Shown in pieces: positions 24,716-33,805 of a stretch of 64,000 nucleotides of DNA. Every line of letters starts with the position of its first letter. The stretch's first letter is position 1. Under the pieces are notes generated by a model. It had not been told where the DNA came from. It saw nothing but the letters and a program-made list of their open reading frames with translations, and did no database searches. The position numbers and the translations under genes are program-made. The stretch spans positions 1,860,001 through 1,924,000 of the forward strand of contig NZ_WVHL01000005.1 of assembly GCF_009861525.1 (NCBI RefSeq), read 5' to 3'. Source of the stretch: Pseudomonas sp. LD120. GTDB taxonomy: Bacteria > Pseudomonadota > Gammaproteobacteria > Pseudomonadales > Pseudomonadaceae.

Positions 24716-24993
24716 TGTGGGAAGTTGCCGCCGCGAGGTGCTCGCGGCGGCTAAAAAACAGGGATGGGTGAGTGATCTCAGCGTTTTGGATCGACTCGCC
24801 ACTTTCAAAATCGGCGGTGGCCGAAATCAGTCAGAAACGCATGGCTACTTCAGACCATCCCTAGATCGCTAAACTTTTTATTTAGCTGCTCAGTCATTTG
24901 AAAGTGGTTGCGGAACGATAGGGCAGAAATTTCAGGAGGTTTTAGATTGCTGAATACACAAAGACTGGGCGGCTTAACACCGCCCACTGTGAT

Positions 24994-25266
24994 TTAGATT
25001 GACAATTTTTCTTGCTGCTGTCGCCCTGCCACATCCATCAAATCACACCCATCGCGCAGCAAAATGCTACACACCAGCGACAGTTCCTGCAGAACCACTG
25101 CACCTTTGGGCGCGTCATCACAAATCGCGAAGTTTTCCAGTAGTTGAGTCACGGCGCGAATGCGATACGCCGCTGCATCGTGCAGGACGTCAATGGGGGC
25201 TTGGGTATCGATCAGCAGTGAGGGAATGTTGCAGTCGTGGCCGGTTATAGCTTGATAACGCGTCAT
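24994..25266 (-). CDS. Small DUF6124-like protein
   Basis: 90 residues. Central LHDAAAYRIRAVTQLLENFAI and VLQELSLVCSILLRDGCDLMDV segments resemble the small helical DUF6124 proteins common in Pseudomonas (from memory). N-terminal part is short. No signal peptide. Function unknown. It lies directly beyond the IS region, so it may mark the return to core chromosome. The 287-base gap after its start (25267-25553) contains no clear gene. Confidence 0.6.
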   Translation of the reverse strand: MTRYQAITGHDCNIPSLLIDTQAPIDVLHDAAAYRIRAVTQLLENFAICDDAPKGAVVLQELSLVCSILLRDGCDLMDVAGRQQQEKLSI

Positions 25267-25553
25267 TTATTGAGCCTCTTTAGTTTGACTGAGGACTCTG
25301 TAGATCAGGTCGCCAAACCCGGTCGTCCTTTCAACGACCCCTCGACTATATCCAGCGCTCCCCCTGTCCTTAAAGCCCCATTCCTACTGGATCGTCTGCT
25401 TCTGCCGTAAGGCAATTCCTAATTTGCCGAGAGTATTTTTCGAGCCGGTCCGCTGCGATTTTCCTGGCTTACAATGCCGCCGCTTATGGCCATGCCACCG
25501 GTGGTTTTCAGATGGCGGTGCGTTGTTGAAAGCCTTCTCAAGGAAGATCCGTC

Positions 25554-26135
25554 ATGCGTCTTTTGTCGTTGCTGTTTACTCTCGTTCTGCTCGCCGGTTG
25601 TGCTTCCACCCCGGACTATTACATCTCGCCCAAACCGGTGCAGATTCCCGCCAACGCCACTTATTGGATCGACACCTTCAACCTGCAACTGGTTGGTGAG
25701 AGCGAGCGCTTTCTGCCCGAGGACAAGTTGCGTCAGCAACTGGGCATGGAGTTGATCCGCCAATTGGGCAATGCCAATCGCTATGCCGCCAGCAAGGACA
25801 GCGCCGACTACCTGCTGGATGTGGATGCGGTGTACAAGCGCCGCCTCAGTGATTCCAAGGGCGGGCTGGTGTCGATGGTCGCCGATGACAATACGATCCT
25901 CGCCAGTGTCGATTTCGGCTATAAGGTCCAGGTCAAGCGCGACGGCACCGAGGTGTTGCATTTCGCCCAGGAGCGCAATGGGTTGCAGCCGGCCGGGGCC
26001 ATGGGCCGGTTGCGCAATATGAAGACCATGTTGGGGGCGATCACCAACAGCGGTAATTCGGATGTGGAGAACTTCTACATTCGCGCTCTGCCGAAGTTCA
26101 TCATTCGTGATATCACGGCCATTCCTTCTCGTTGA
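25554..26135 (+). CDS. Putative outer-membrane lipoprotein
   Basis: 193 residues. Lipoprotein signal MRLLSLLFTLVLLAGCAS with lipobox LAGC (Cys at residue 16). Residues after it are soluble, with ATYWIDTFNLQLVG, DYLLDVDAVYKRRLSDSKGG and a C-terminal LPKFIIRDITAIPSR. No family recognised. The Asp at +4 (ASTPD) does not act as the inner-membrane +2 Asp signal, so outer-membrane localisation is likely. AAGGAAG (25540-25546) precedes the ATG with 7 bases between. Confidence 0.75.
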   Translation: MRLLSLLFTLVLLAGCASTPDYYISPKPVQIPANATYWIDTFNLQLVGESERFLPEDKLRQQLGMELIRQLGNANRYAASKDSADYLLDVDAVYKRRLSDSKGGLVSMVADDNTILASVDFGYKVQVKRDGTEVLHFAQERNGLQPAGAMGRLRNMKTMLGAITNSGNSDVENFYIRALPKFIIRDITAIPSR

Positions 26136-26179
26136 GAGGGGGCTGGGGATGATGAATTCTCTCTGTCTAACTCGGGTGT

Positions 26180-26390
26180 TATGCTCGCGCACGCCAGGTT
26201 GCTGGCTATCTGCCACGGATGTATTGGGCCCCGTTCGATGAGGGCCTCCGGGTGATTCCGGCCGTTGCGTAGAGGCTGCCGGCAACGTTGCAACCGATTT
26301 TAAAGTGGGGGGTGGAAGCCCCCTTCGCCTATTCACCTGTCAATGGATGATGGAGCCTCGGCGTTGTGGCTCCACCCCGGGAATATGCCC
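26180..26390 (+). promoter_or_regulatory. Possible promoter and structured leader of the coiled-coil operon
   Basis: An extended -10 like TGTTATGCT (-10 TATGCT, 26180-26185) would start transcripts near 26192. The next 150 bases form several potential stems: GCCAG/CTGGC (26193-26206), GGCCC/GGGCC near 26227-26246, CCGG/CCGG near 26248-26261, CGTTGC/GCAACG near 26263-26287, and GGGGG/CCCCC near 26308-26323. Such density in front of an operon suggests an RNA-level control element, though I do not recognise a known riboswitch. Confidence 0.35.
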
Positions 26391-27524
26391 ATGCTCATGA
26401 ATTACCTCGAACGCTCCATGTCGGCCTTGCGCTCCATCGGTATCACCTTTCCCAAACAGGAGATGCCGGTCCTGGCGCTGCTGGACAAGGTGGCGGTGTA
26501 CGACGTCGAGCGGGTGACCCAGATCGCTGCCACCCTGCAGCAGGCCACGGTGTTCAACGCCGCAGTGCGTGACAAGTTACAGGGCATGGACATCAGCACC
26601 CGCTATGCGGATATCGCCACCAGCTTCGATTCGATCCGCAACGATGCCCAGCAGATGATGGAGTGGATGGCCGACGGCAAGTTGCAGTTCTCCGAGCGCA
26701 TTCAACTGGCCTGGCTGAACATGCGTCGCGGCTCGATTCCGGATCGCTTCGAGAGCATCCGCGAGAATTACCTGGCCGTGGCCAAGTCGGCCAATGAGCA
26801 GATCCAGCTGGAAACTCTGATCCTCGAGGCGTACCAGGATTACCGCCTGGCCATGAAGTCGGCCGAGGTGGATGCTTGTGAAGTGCAGAAGATTGCCCAG
26901 GCGCAGATGGACGCCGCACGCAAGGCCCTGGCCGATGCCAGTGCCGCCCTGGAAGTGGCAGGGCTGGCGGCGGCGGATCAGCCCAAGCTGGAGCTTGAGC
27001 GGGATGTGGCCCTGCGCAATCTGCAGGATGAAGACAAGCGCTTTCAGATCATCACCGATATTGCCGATCAGTTGAAGGCTGCTTATGGCGCGGCTGAGCT
27101 GGTGTTTGCCCGGCTCAATCAGTACCACGCGGTGAAGGAGCGCCTGTATCAGCGGGCGGTGAGTTTCTTCGCCACCAACGAGATTGTGCTCACCGGGCTG
27201 GCGGCGGGTTTCACTTCTTCCGGCGGTTTGGCGGAAACCACCCAGACCCTGAACGCCATGACCGACGGCATCAATACCAGCCTTGAAGTGCAGGCGCGGG
27301 TCGGTGGCGATCAGCTCAACGCGGCCCTCAAGGCCGGCTACGGTTCCAGCCTCAAGGCCAGTTCGGTGAAGGCCTTGGCCGATGCGGTGGTGGAGTTCCA
27401 GGCCAGCAGCCTGAGCCTGATCCAGGAGCTGCGCAAGGAATCGGCTCAGGCCGCGGCCGAGATCGAGTCGGTGACCGAGGACAGCAAGCGCCGCTTCACC
27501 GCGCTCCTGCAGAAGGGGGTGTGA
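26391..27524 (+). CDS. Helical protein of unknown function, first gene of coiled-coil operon
   Basis: 377 residues if started at ATG 26391 (GGGAA 7-8 bases upstream); in-frame ATGs at 26343, 26385 and 26400 are alternatives. Almost entirely helical with Gln/Glu/Ala-rich heptads (for example EVQKIAQAQMDAARKALADASAALEVAGL about residues 170-205) and no signal peptide or membrane segment. The last 100 residues have an Ala/Ser-rich helix (LAETTQTLNAMTDGINTSLEVQARVGGDQL). The layout is reminiscent of TelA-type toxic-anion-resistance or PspA-like scaffolding proteins, but no defining motif was seen. Stop at 27524, next start 27526. Confidence 0.75.
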   Translation: MLMNYLERSMSALRSIGITFPKQEMPVLALLDKVAVYDVERVTQIAATLQQATVFNAAVRDKLQGMDISTRYADIATSFDSIRNDAQQMMEWMADGKLQFSERIQLAWLNMRRGSIPDRFESIRENYLAVAKSANEQIQLETLILEAYQDYRLAMKSAEVDACEVQKIAQAQMDAARKALADASAALEVAGLAAADQPKLELERDVALRNLQDEDKRFQIITDIADQLKAAYGAAELVFARLNQYHAVKERLYQRAVSFFATNEIVLTGLAAGFTSSGGLAETTQTLNAMTDGINTSLEVQARVGGDQLNAALKAGYGSSLKASSVKALADAVVEFQASSLSLIQELRKESAQAAAEIESVTEDSKRRFTALLQKGV

Positions 27525-27525
27525 G

Positions 27526-28953
27526 GTGAGCGGGGTTTCTATCAGCGAACAGATGGGCGCCATGGCGCTGATCGATGAGCTGCGCCACAGTCAGACCGAG
27601 ATCCAGAAGCACTTGGATCTGCCCAAGCACCGCAAGGCGGTGGCCGAGCGTATTCGCGAGTTCTACAAGGCTCGGGGCGTGGAGGTCGAGGACACCTTGG
27701 TGGAGCAAGGGGTGCGCAATTACTTTGCCACGCGTCTGACCTATGAGGCGCCGGTTTTGAATTGGCGCGACAGACTCTTGGCGCCGCTCTATATCAACCG
27801 CAACGGTCTGCTGAAGCAGACGCTGATCTGGACGCCCATCATGCTGTGGTCGTTCTACGCCTGGGGGCAGGTGTTTGAGTCCTTCGGCGAAGCGCAGCTG
27901 CATTATGCTCAGTCCGAGCTGAACAATGCCCTGGTTCTTGCCGAGACTCAGCCACAACAGGTGTTGCGGTTGCAGCAGCAGATCGACGTCCTTGCGGGCG
28001 AGATCGCTGCGACGCAGCTCGGTTCTGCGAGCCGGATGCTGGAGCAGGCCAGGAGGATGTTGGAGAAGGCTAGCCGACTGACTCCGATCAAACTGTCCCC
28101 GCACACGGTTACCGTGCAAAGCCGTAGTCAGGATCTTGATCGGGTCCTGGCCGCCAAACGCAGCCTGAAGAAGGACGCGGCAGCGCTTGAGGCGGTGCAG
28201 GCTCGCTTGGACGATGTGTCTCGGCTGTTGGCGGCTGATCAGAAACGTGTCGCACTAATGAGCGGGCAATCCTGGCGCACCGTCAGCCGTACCTCGCCTG
28301 AGGTGACGGTGGCGGCTGCCAAGGCCCGCGCGGCGCTGGATCAGGCCGATACTCTGGGCGTCGCTGCCGGCGTGACGGCGGTGGCCCAGTTGGATGAGTT
28401 GATCGAACAGAACAGCCTGAGTCCCAGCTACCAGTTGGCGTTGGACGACGCCCGTGAGGCGGTGCGCAAGATGAACTTGAGCCAGGCGGATCAGCCGGCG
28501 TTCAAGGTGTTGTTTTCCTCGGTACAGCAGGCTATCGACGCTGCGGATGCTACCTCGGCGGCCCGCGGATTGAAGGACATTGAGCGGCTCAAGGCTTTTG
28601 CCGCGACGTCTTTGACCTTGAATGTGGTCAGTCGCACGGGGGAGAAGTCCATGGTCGAGCGCAACTATGACCCCACGGGTGGCAAGACTTGGTACTTGCT
28701 GACCGAAGCGACTGATGCTGCCGGTAACGTGGTGCCGGTGCCAATTACCAGTCGCGAAACTGGAGAGAAGCGTTATGCCCCGATATTTGGCGTGCGCGTG
28801 AGTCGGGCCACCTATCAGGAGGTCAAGAACGACAAGCTGGCGGATGGTCATGTCGATAATCGGCGCATGGGCTCCAAAGACGCCAATTCGCTGACGTTGA
28901 AGTTCCTCAAAGGGCGTGCAAGCGCTAAACCCGACTACATCCTGGAGTGGTGA
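27526..28953 (+). CDS. DUF6384-like membrane-anchored coiled-coil protein
   Basis: 475 residues from GTG 27526, with one base between its start and the previous stop (coupled). N-terminal cytoplasmic-looking domain (MALIDELRHSQTEIQKHLDLPKHRKAVAERIREFYKARGVEVEDTLVEQGVRNYF, consistent with my memory of DUF6384). A single hydrophobic segment TLIWTPIMLWSFYAWGQVF lies near residue 105, then a coiled-coil, then a C-terminal beta-like domain ending KGRASAKPDYILEW (YDPTGGKTWYLLTEATDAAGNVVPV). It probably spans the inner membrane once. Function unknown. Confidence 0.75.
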   Translation: MSGVSISEQMGAMALIDELRHSQTEIQKHLDLPKHRKAVAERIREFYKARGVEVEDTLVEQGVRNYFATRLTYEAPVLNWRDRLLAPLYINRNGLLKQTLIWTPIMLWSFYAWGQVFESFGEAQLHYAQSELNNALVLAETQPQQVLRLQQQIDVLAGEIAATQLGSASRMLEQARRMLEKASRLTPIKLSPHTVTVQSRSQDLDRVLAAKRSLKKDAAALEAVQARLDDVSRLLAADQKRVALMSGQSWRTVSRTSPEVTVAAAKARAALDQADTLGVAAGVTAVAQLDELIEQNSLSPSYQLALDDAREAVRKMNLSQADQPAFKVLFSSVQQAIDAADATSAARGLKDIERLKAFAATSLTLNVVSRTGEKSMVERNYDPTGGKTWYLLTEATDAAGNVVPVPITSRETGEKRYAPIFGVRVSRATYQEVKNDKLADGHVDNRRMGSKDANSLTLKFLKGRASAKPDYILEW

Positions 28954-30296
28954 TGAGCTCAAGCAAAATGATGGCGACCCTGAGTGATCATTCCCGCGGC
29001 TATGAGTACGAGTTACGCAAGCTGCAGCAGGAACTGTCCAAGGCTCACGAGCGGGAGCTGCAACTGCAGCAGCAAATCAGCAGCATCTACGAGCAGTTGG
29101 CCGGTTATCAGTTGGAGGATGGTCTGCAGCCGTCTCAGGAGGTCAAAGCGCTGTTGGGTCAACGCAGCGAGGCCGAGGCGGTGCTGCGGCGCGATCTGGC
29201 CGCTGTCGAGGCCAGCGTGCAGCAGCACCTGCAGACGTCGATCCGGCTCGCGGAGGAGATCGAGTCGGTGCATACCGGAATTGATCGGCAACTGGCGGAA
29301 GATCCTCAGTATCAGCAGCAGCTTCAGTCCGTGAGCGAGGTTGAGGCGCTGCGTTCGGCATCGGCGTCCTCCTATGCAGAGTTGCGCCAGGAGTGCTGGA
29401 GCAAGTTGCAGGGCTTCCAGGTCGATCCACTTTATCGCTATCTCAAGAAACGTCAGTTCGGGACCGATCAGTACCCACGCCGGACGCCATTGCGCCATTT
29501 GGACCAATGGATTTCCCGGCTGTGCAATTACCCAGAAAACCGTGCCAGTGAACACACCCTATTGGCTATCCAGGCCGCCAATGAGGAGGCCGCGCGGCGA
29601 CTTGAGGCGGATCAGGTGGCGCAGCAAGCCCGGCTGTCGCAGCTGCAGCAGCAGGCTGTTGCCAGCAGCGATCTGGCCGCATTGCAGGAGCGTTTGGCCC
29701 TGACTCAACGGGCTGTGCAGACGGCCAAGGCACAGGCCAATGCCGTGCAGGCCAGTCTTGAGGTGTATGTTTTCCGGCGTGATCCCTACTTCGCCAAGGC
29801 CTCGGTGCTGCTGACTGGCCAATTGGCCGGCATGAGTAACCAGAAGCTGGAGCGCTTGGCAGGTGAAACCAGCGATGCGCAAGATGACGAACTGGTCAAG
29901 GAGGTCCGAGACATGCGGGCCGAATTGGATGAGTTACAGGTTCGCGTGCCGTTTCTGCAGAGCAAGTGTGAACAGGCCGAGAGTGATTACCAAAGAGCCA
30001 AACAACTGGAGCGTGAATTGCTGTCGAACCAGCAGAGTCTCGCGCTTCAGGCCTCTTCCAGTAAGGACCGCCTGGACCCGCTGTTGGCGGGCTTCATGAA
30101 AGGCGCGTTTTCACTGGCTCAGGTGGCGAGTGAGGTGAGCCGCAGCAGTCATGCCGGGTCGTCGTCCTCAAGTCTTGGGAGTCAATCCAGCCGCTCCAGC
30201 AGCAGCTCCTGGCGGGCATCGAGCTCTGCCAGTTCATCGAACGCTTCACCGTCGCGCAGCACCGGCGGTGGCTTTTCTACCAGCGATAGTCTCTGA
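28953..30296 (+). CDS. Coiled-coil protein with Ser-rich C-terminal tail, third gene of the operon
   Basis: 447 residues from ATG 28953, overlapping the previous stop (TGATG), so translationally coupled. Long coiled-coil regions (LRKLQQELSKAHERELQLQQQ; RLEADQVAQQARLSQLQQQ) flank a conserved-looking middle segment (DPLYRYLKKRQFGTDQYPRRTPLRHLDQWISRLCNYPENR). The tail from about residue 400 is Ser-rich, ending STGGGFSTSDSL, like tails of TPM/Ser-Gly tail membrane stress proteins. No signal peptide. The three genes look like a scaffold complex of unknown role. Confidence 0.75.
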   Translation: MSSSKMMATLSDHSRGYEYELRKLQQELSKAHERELQLQQQISSIYEQLAGYQLEDGLQPSQEVKALLGQRSEAEAVLRRDLAAVEASVQQHLQTSIRLAEEIESVHTGIDRQLAEDPQYQQQLQSVSEVEALRSASASSYAELRQECWSKLQGFQVDPLYRYLKKRQFGTDQYPRRTPLRHLDQWISRLCNYPENRASEHTLLAIQAANEEAARRLEADQVAQQARLSQLQQQAVASSDLAALQERLALTQRAVQTAKAQANAVQASLEVYVFRRDPYFAKASVLLTGQLAGMSNQKLERLAGETSDAQDDELVKEVRDMRAELDELQVRVPFLQSKCEQAESDYQRAKQLERELLSNQQSLALQASSSKDRLDPLLAGFMKGAFSLAQVASEVSRSSHAGSSSSSLGSQSSRSSSSSWRASSSASSSNASPSRSTGGGFSTSDSL

Positions 30297-30306
30297 GGGC
30301 GGCAAG

Positions 30307-30332
30307 AAAGGGGGAGCGGCCGTTCCCTCTTT
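30307..30332. terminator. Bidirectional stem between coiled-coil operon and AraC gene
   Basis: 13-bp stem AAAGGGGGAGCGG/CCGTTCCCTCTTT with two G-U pairs, in the convergent gap. Flanking A and T runs are short, so strength is uncertain. Confidence 0.5.
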
Positions 30333-30353
30333 CATGTGATACCCGCGACGAAA

Positions 30354-31301
30354 TTACAGCGCCTTCACCGGAATACAAATCTCACACTCCAGTTCTCCTG
30401 TCTTGACGTCGTAGTACGCATCCGCCGGATAGCGTTCGAACGCCGGACGCGGGTCGAACTGCAGGCCGCTCTTGGGCAGCCAGTCGCGGCACAGCTCGAT
30501 CCAGGCGTCGGCGATGGCTGGGCCCAGGCCACGGTAGTGGGCCACGGCGTACAGGCCGCCGGGCAGGGTGGTCATCACGGCGGGAGGGCTGGCCTTGAAG
30601 TCTTCGGGTACTTCGACGCAGGCGTCGTAGCGGCATTTGTCGGCGGGGGTGAGGTCCGGGTCGTCGTGGCCGATGCCGTAGCGCACGGGGTTGAACAGTT
30701 GGTGTTCGAGCATCCATGGCATGACGGTGGCGCGCCAGAACAAGCCTATGCCGGGTCCGTAGGCGCCGATGTAGCGCAGGTAGGCCACGCGGGTGGCGGG
30801 CAGTTGCTGCAGGGTGATGTGCATCGCTGTTTCCTTCAGGTGAATGAAGGCGTCAGGGTCGTCGAAAGCCGGAATGTGGGTCTGATCAGGATTGCTTAAT
30901 TCGCGCAGGCGGCGTTCGCGGATGTCGTCGAGTCGGCGGTGCCAGCGTTTGGGTTCGGTGTCGCGCCAGGTGCTGGGGGACACCGAGAAGTGTTGCTTGA
31001 AGGCGCGGGAAAAAGCCTCTCCCGAGCTGAAACCGACTTCCAGGGCAATTTCCAGCACCGAGGCTTCGGCCCGGCTGGCTAGGAGGTAAGCGCCACAGGC
31101 CAGGCGCCGGCGGCGCAGGTAGGCGCCCAGGGGCTCGCCGACCCAGGCACTGAACAGACGATGAAAGTGATAGGGCGAAAAATGCGCCACCCGCGCCAAG
31201 TCTGCCAACGCCAGGGGCTGGTCCAGGTGTTGGTCGATGTGCTCCAGCACCCGGTTCATGCGCAGGGTGTATTCGTGGAGGCTGTGATAGGCGACGGTCA
31301 T
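30354..31301 (-). CDS. AraC-family regulator with GyrI-like effector domain
   Basis: 315 residues. N-terminal tandem helix-turn-helix (RVLEHIDQHLDQPLALADLARVAHFSPYHFHRLFSAWVGEPLGAYLRRRRLACGAYLL, residues 17-75; second HTH VLEIALEVGFSSGEAFSRAFKQHFSVSP). C-terminal GyrI-like/SOUL-type ligand domain (MHITLQQLPATRVAYLRYIGAYGPGIGLFWR, DACVEVPEDFK, GLYAVAHYRGLGPAIADAWIELCRDWLP). Rob/SoxS-type domain order with the DNA-binding part first. Such regulators sense amphipathic drugs or stress. Stands alone; target unknown. Confidence 0.92.
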   Translation of the reverse strand: MTVAYHSLHEYTLRMNRVLEHIDQHLDQPLALADLARVAHFSPYHFHRLFSAWVGEPLGAYLRRRRLACGAYLLASRAEASVLEIALEVGFSSGEAFSRAFKQHFSVSPSTWRDTEPKRWHRRLDDIRERRLRELSNPDQTHIPAFDDPDAFIHLKETAMHITLQQLPATRVAYLRYIGAYGPGIGLFWRATVMPWMLEHQLFNPVRYGIGHDDPDLTPADKCRYDACVEVPEDFKASPPAVMTTLPGGLYAVAHYRGLGPAIADAWIELCRDWLPKSGLQFDPRPAFERYPADAYYDVKTGELECEICIPVKAL

Positions 31302-31564
31302 GATTGCAGCCTAGTCGGCGGTGGTGGAGCCTCTCACAGTCTGCGGCAGATTTGTGGCATTTGGGAGGCGTTTTCGCCGCGGGGGGACGTTCGGACGCTG
31401 GCGCCGGTTGGTGAGCGGCCATTCAATCCTTGGCTCGACGGTCTGAGCAGTGCTTTTCCGATCAGGGGTCAATGGCCTGAGGTGTATTGGCTGAACGGCT
31501 GAAAAGCGTGCCGGTCACAACCTGTGAAAGGCATTTCATTCTCATGTATGGAGGCTGGATCAGG

Positions 31565-31957
31565 ATGACGACTTATAACTGGGATCTGATTGAACGATTG
31601 CTGCACGAGGTGCAGAACGGCGCTGGCCAGCGTTTCACTCCCCGCCCTTATGCCGAGCAGCTTGCGGCGACCAAGGCGGCGGAAGGTGAGCCGACCGGTA
31701 ACCTGGATGACCTGAAAGTCACCGCTACCGAGTACGAAAAACTGTTGTTGGACAGAGGCTTTATCGAAACCAGGCCTGAGGAAGAGGGCGGTAACGGTGC
31801 AAACTTTGTGCTCACACTCCGCGGCTCCAGTCTGCTGAGCCTGATCGACAGCAGCATTCCGGGCAACGATCACCCGCGACAGGTACTGGATGAGCAGGTT
31901 GACGCCTTGGCCCCTGAAACATTTGACGAGTTGGCCTCCAAGGGGCAGATCGCTTAG
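31565..31957 (+). CDS. DUF2513-like winged-helix protein
   Basis: 130 residues from ATG 31565, with GGAGG 10 bases upstream. The start is uncertain; 31544 and 31487 are also in frame. Begins MTTYNWDLIERLLHEVQ, has NLDDLKVTATEYEKLLLDRGFIETR and a LTLRGSSLLSLID wing-like block, the general layout of DUF2513 phage/plasmid-type winged-helix proteins. No signal peptide. Convergent and abutting the DUF6279 lipoprotein gene (stop codons overlap by 4 bases). Confidence 0.6.
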   Translation: MTTYNWDLIERLLHEVQNGAGQRFTPRPYAEQLAATKAAEGEPTGNLDDLKVTATEYEKLLLDRGFIETRPEEEGGNGANFVLTLRGSSLLSLIDSSIPGNDHPRQVLDEQVDALAPETFDELASKGQIA

Positions 31958-32823
31958 TCCGGAGCTGGCTCTGGCGGGCATTTCAAGGCGGCGAGATCGT
32001 TGCGCACACGGCCGATCTTTTTCAGCAGGTGCTGACGTTGGCTTGCCGAGCTTGTGGCCATCAGGTCCACCAACAGGCTGCGCGTGGCGTGTTCGGCGTG
32101 GGCGTAAGCCTGGCGGTAGTCGGCGCTCTCTGAAGCTTCTCGACTGACCAGCAATTGCTCGATGCGCTGTGGGAAATCGTTGTTCTGGCGTTGTTCCAAT
32201 GCCTTGCTGAACTGCGTCTGCCATTGGCTGCGGTGGGTAATCCATTGTCGGTTCTGTTCGCCCAGCGACGCGGCCCACTGCTGGACGCGTTGCTGCTGGC
32301 TCGGGCTCAATGGACCGAGCCAGGCATTCAGGCGCTTGCCCATGCGCTGGCTGCGCAGCTCGATCTGTTGCGCCAACGGTGCTGTGAGGTATCGCTCCCG
32401 TTGTTTCTGCTGGTCTTTGGTGAACGCGTTCTTCATCGAGGTGACTTGCTGATCGTCCAGGCTTTGGAGCAGTTCCACGGTGGAGGGTGTGATCTGCTGC
32501 GCGATCTCGGTAATGGCCTGTTTGGCTTGATCGATGCTGGCCTGCAGCGCTGCGTCGCTGACCTGGTTGTTCTGCACCATCAGATGCAGGTGATCGAGCC
32601 AGTCCAGGTAGCGCGGCAATTGGGTGTTGCAATGCCAGCTCAGGTGTTGCCGCAGGCGTTGCTTGAACCCGCTGCTCTGTTCGCTGCTCATGTCCAGGTA
32701 ATCGTTGAGGGTCCACGGAATGATCACGTCCAGATTGCGATAAACCAGGCCGATCCGGCTGCAGGCACCGAGCAGCAGGCAGAGGATCAACAACGGGATA
32801 ATCAGGAACCAGCGCCGCGACAT
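31954..32823 (-). CDS. DUF6279 family lipoprotein
   Basis: 289 residues from ATG 32823 (MSRRWFLIIPLLILCLLLGACSR). Lipobox LGAC, Cys at residue 21. Then a helical domain with RNLDVIIPWTLNDYLDMSSEQSSGFKQRLRQHLSWHC near the N-terminus, a pattern seen in this family in Pseudomonas. C-terminal helices include RIEQLLVSREASESADYRQAYAHAEHA. Function not known; probably in the outer or inner membrane. Sits 65 bases after the TorF-like porin gene on the same strand. Confidence 0.8.
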   Translation of the reverse strand: MSRRWFLIIPLLILCLLLGACSRIGLVYRNLDVIIPWTLNDYLDMSSEQSSGFKQRLRQHLSWHCNTQLPRYLDWLDHLHLMVQNNQVSDAALQASIDQAKQAITEIAQQITPSTVELLQSLDDQQVTSMKNAFTKDQQKQRERYLTAPLAQQIELRSQRMGKRLNAWLGPLSPSQQQRVQQWAASLGEQNRQWITHRSQWQTQFSKALEQRQNNDFPQRIEQLLVSREASESADYRQAYAHAEHATRSLLVDLMATSSASQRQHLLKKIGRVRNDLAALKCPPEPAPD

Positions 32824-32888
32824 GTTCGAGTCCTTGCCAGTTAAGGTGCTCACCTCTAAATCTGGAAGGCTTCCGGCGGTCCAGCCGT

Positions 32889-33608
32889 TCAGTAGAACGC
32901 GCGTTCAGCCTTGAAGGTGAGCAGGCCGTCGCATTCGGTGTTGTGCCCGGAGTAGGCCGAGCATTCATTGCCGCTGAGGCTGGAATCACTGTAGATCAGG
33001 TTGAGGTCGATCCCCAGCCAGGGGCGCGAGAGTTTGATTGACCAGTCATTGAAGTCGGCCACGTATCTGCCATTGGCGAGCGCGACGGCGGTGTTCAATT
33101 GATGGGTGGTGTATTTGACGCTGACACCGATGCCGAACGGCGGATTGCCACCGAGGTCGGCGAACAGGGTGCTATTGCGTTTGTCTGGGTCATTGCTGAA
33201 GGCCGCGCCGAAGCGACTGCCCAGCACGGTCAGGCCGCCATAGAATTCCTGGCTGTCCTGGGTGCGCAGTTGGGGGTAGTTGTAGCGGATCAACCCTACT
33301 TCGTAGCCCAGGGTTTGGTCGAAAGGTTGCTTGAAGCCCAGGTAAGAGTCGACTTCCAGGTTGCTGGAAGGGCTTAGCCCCATGCTGGGAGTCCATTGCC
33401 CGAAGTACCAGCCGCTGTCGTGGCTCAAGTCGAGGCCTCCGTGGAAGGAGCCGCTGGATGAGGGTTTGACCAAGCCCTGGGCCATGCTGCGGCTGGGGCT
33501 GGTACCTAACTTGAGGTCAAAGTCGCCCAGTTCACGCTGGAAGATTTGTCCGTGGGCCAGGGGGCAGGCCAGCAGCAGGCTGGAGGCCAGTACTGATGAT
33601 TTGAGCAT
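32889..33608 (-). CDS. TorF-family putative porin
   Basis: 239 residues. Signal peptide MLKSSVLASSLLLACPLAHGQ. The beta-rich mature part with alternating aromatic strands (SHDSGWYFGQWTPSMGLSPSS, YLGFKQPFDQTLGYEVGLIRYNYPQ, LFADLGGNPPFGIGVSVKYT) and a C-terminal aromatic ending (TFKAERAFY) fits the TorF/Gcw_chp putative porin family. By family it is an outer-membrane protein of unknown specificity. Probably co-transcribed with the DUF6279 lipoprotein downstream. Confidence 0.85.
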   Translation of the reverse strand: MLKSSVLASSLLLACPLAHGQIFQRELGDFDLKLGTSPSRSMAQGLVKPSSSGSFHGGLDLSHDSGWYFGQWTPSMGLSPSSNLEVDSYLGFKQPFDQTLGYEVGLIRYNYPQLRTQDSQEFYGGLTVLGSRFGAAFSNDPDKRNSTLFADLGGNPPFGIGVSVKYTTHQLNTAVALANGRYVADFNDWSIKLSRPWLGIDLNLIYSDSSLSGNECSAYSGHNTECDGLLTFKAERAFY

Positions 33609-33805
33609 GCAGCACTCACTGAACGACGTGGAGTGACAACCTGAAAGTTGGCTGAAACTATTGATCTAGAAGGCTGCAAGGATACCGGCGAATGCCTGGG
33701 GATGAGGGCCGTTCGTCGATTTTTGGAGAGAAGCAGGAGGGGGAGGTGCCAGTCCTAGCGCTTTGAGACCAAAGCGCTAAGGGACCAGGGTGTTGCAGGA
33801 GGGCG

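Noticed and set aside
24727..24747. Hairpin GCCGCCGCGAG/CTCGCGGCGGC after the IS5 transposase, considered as terminator
   Set aside because: It is followed by TAAAAAA and not a T-run on the plus strand, and on the minus strand the T-run precedes the stem.
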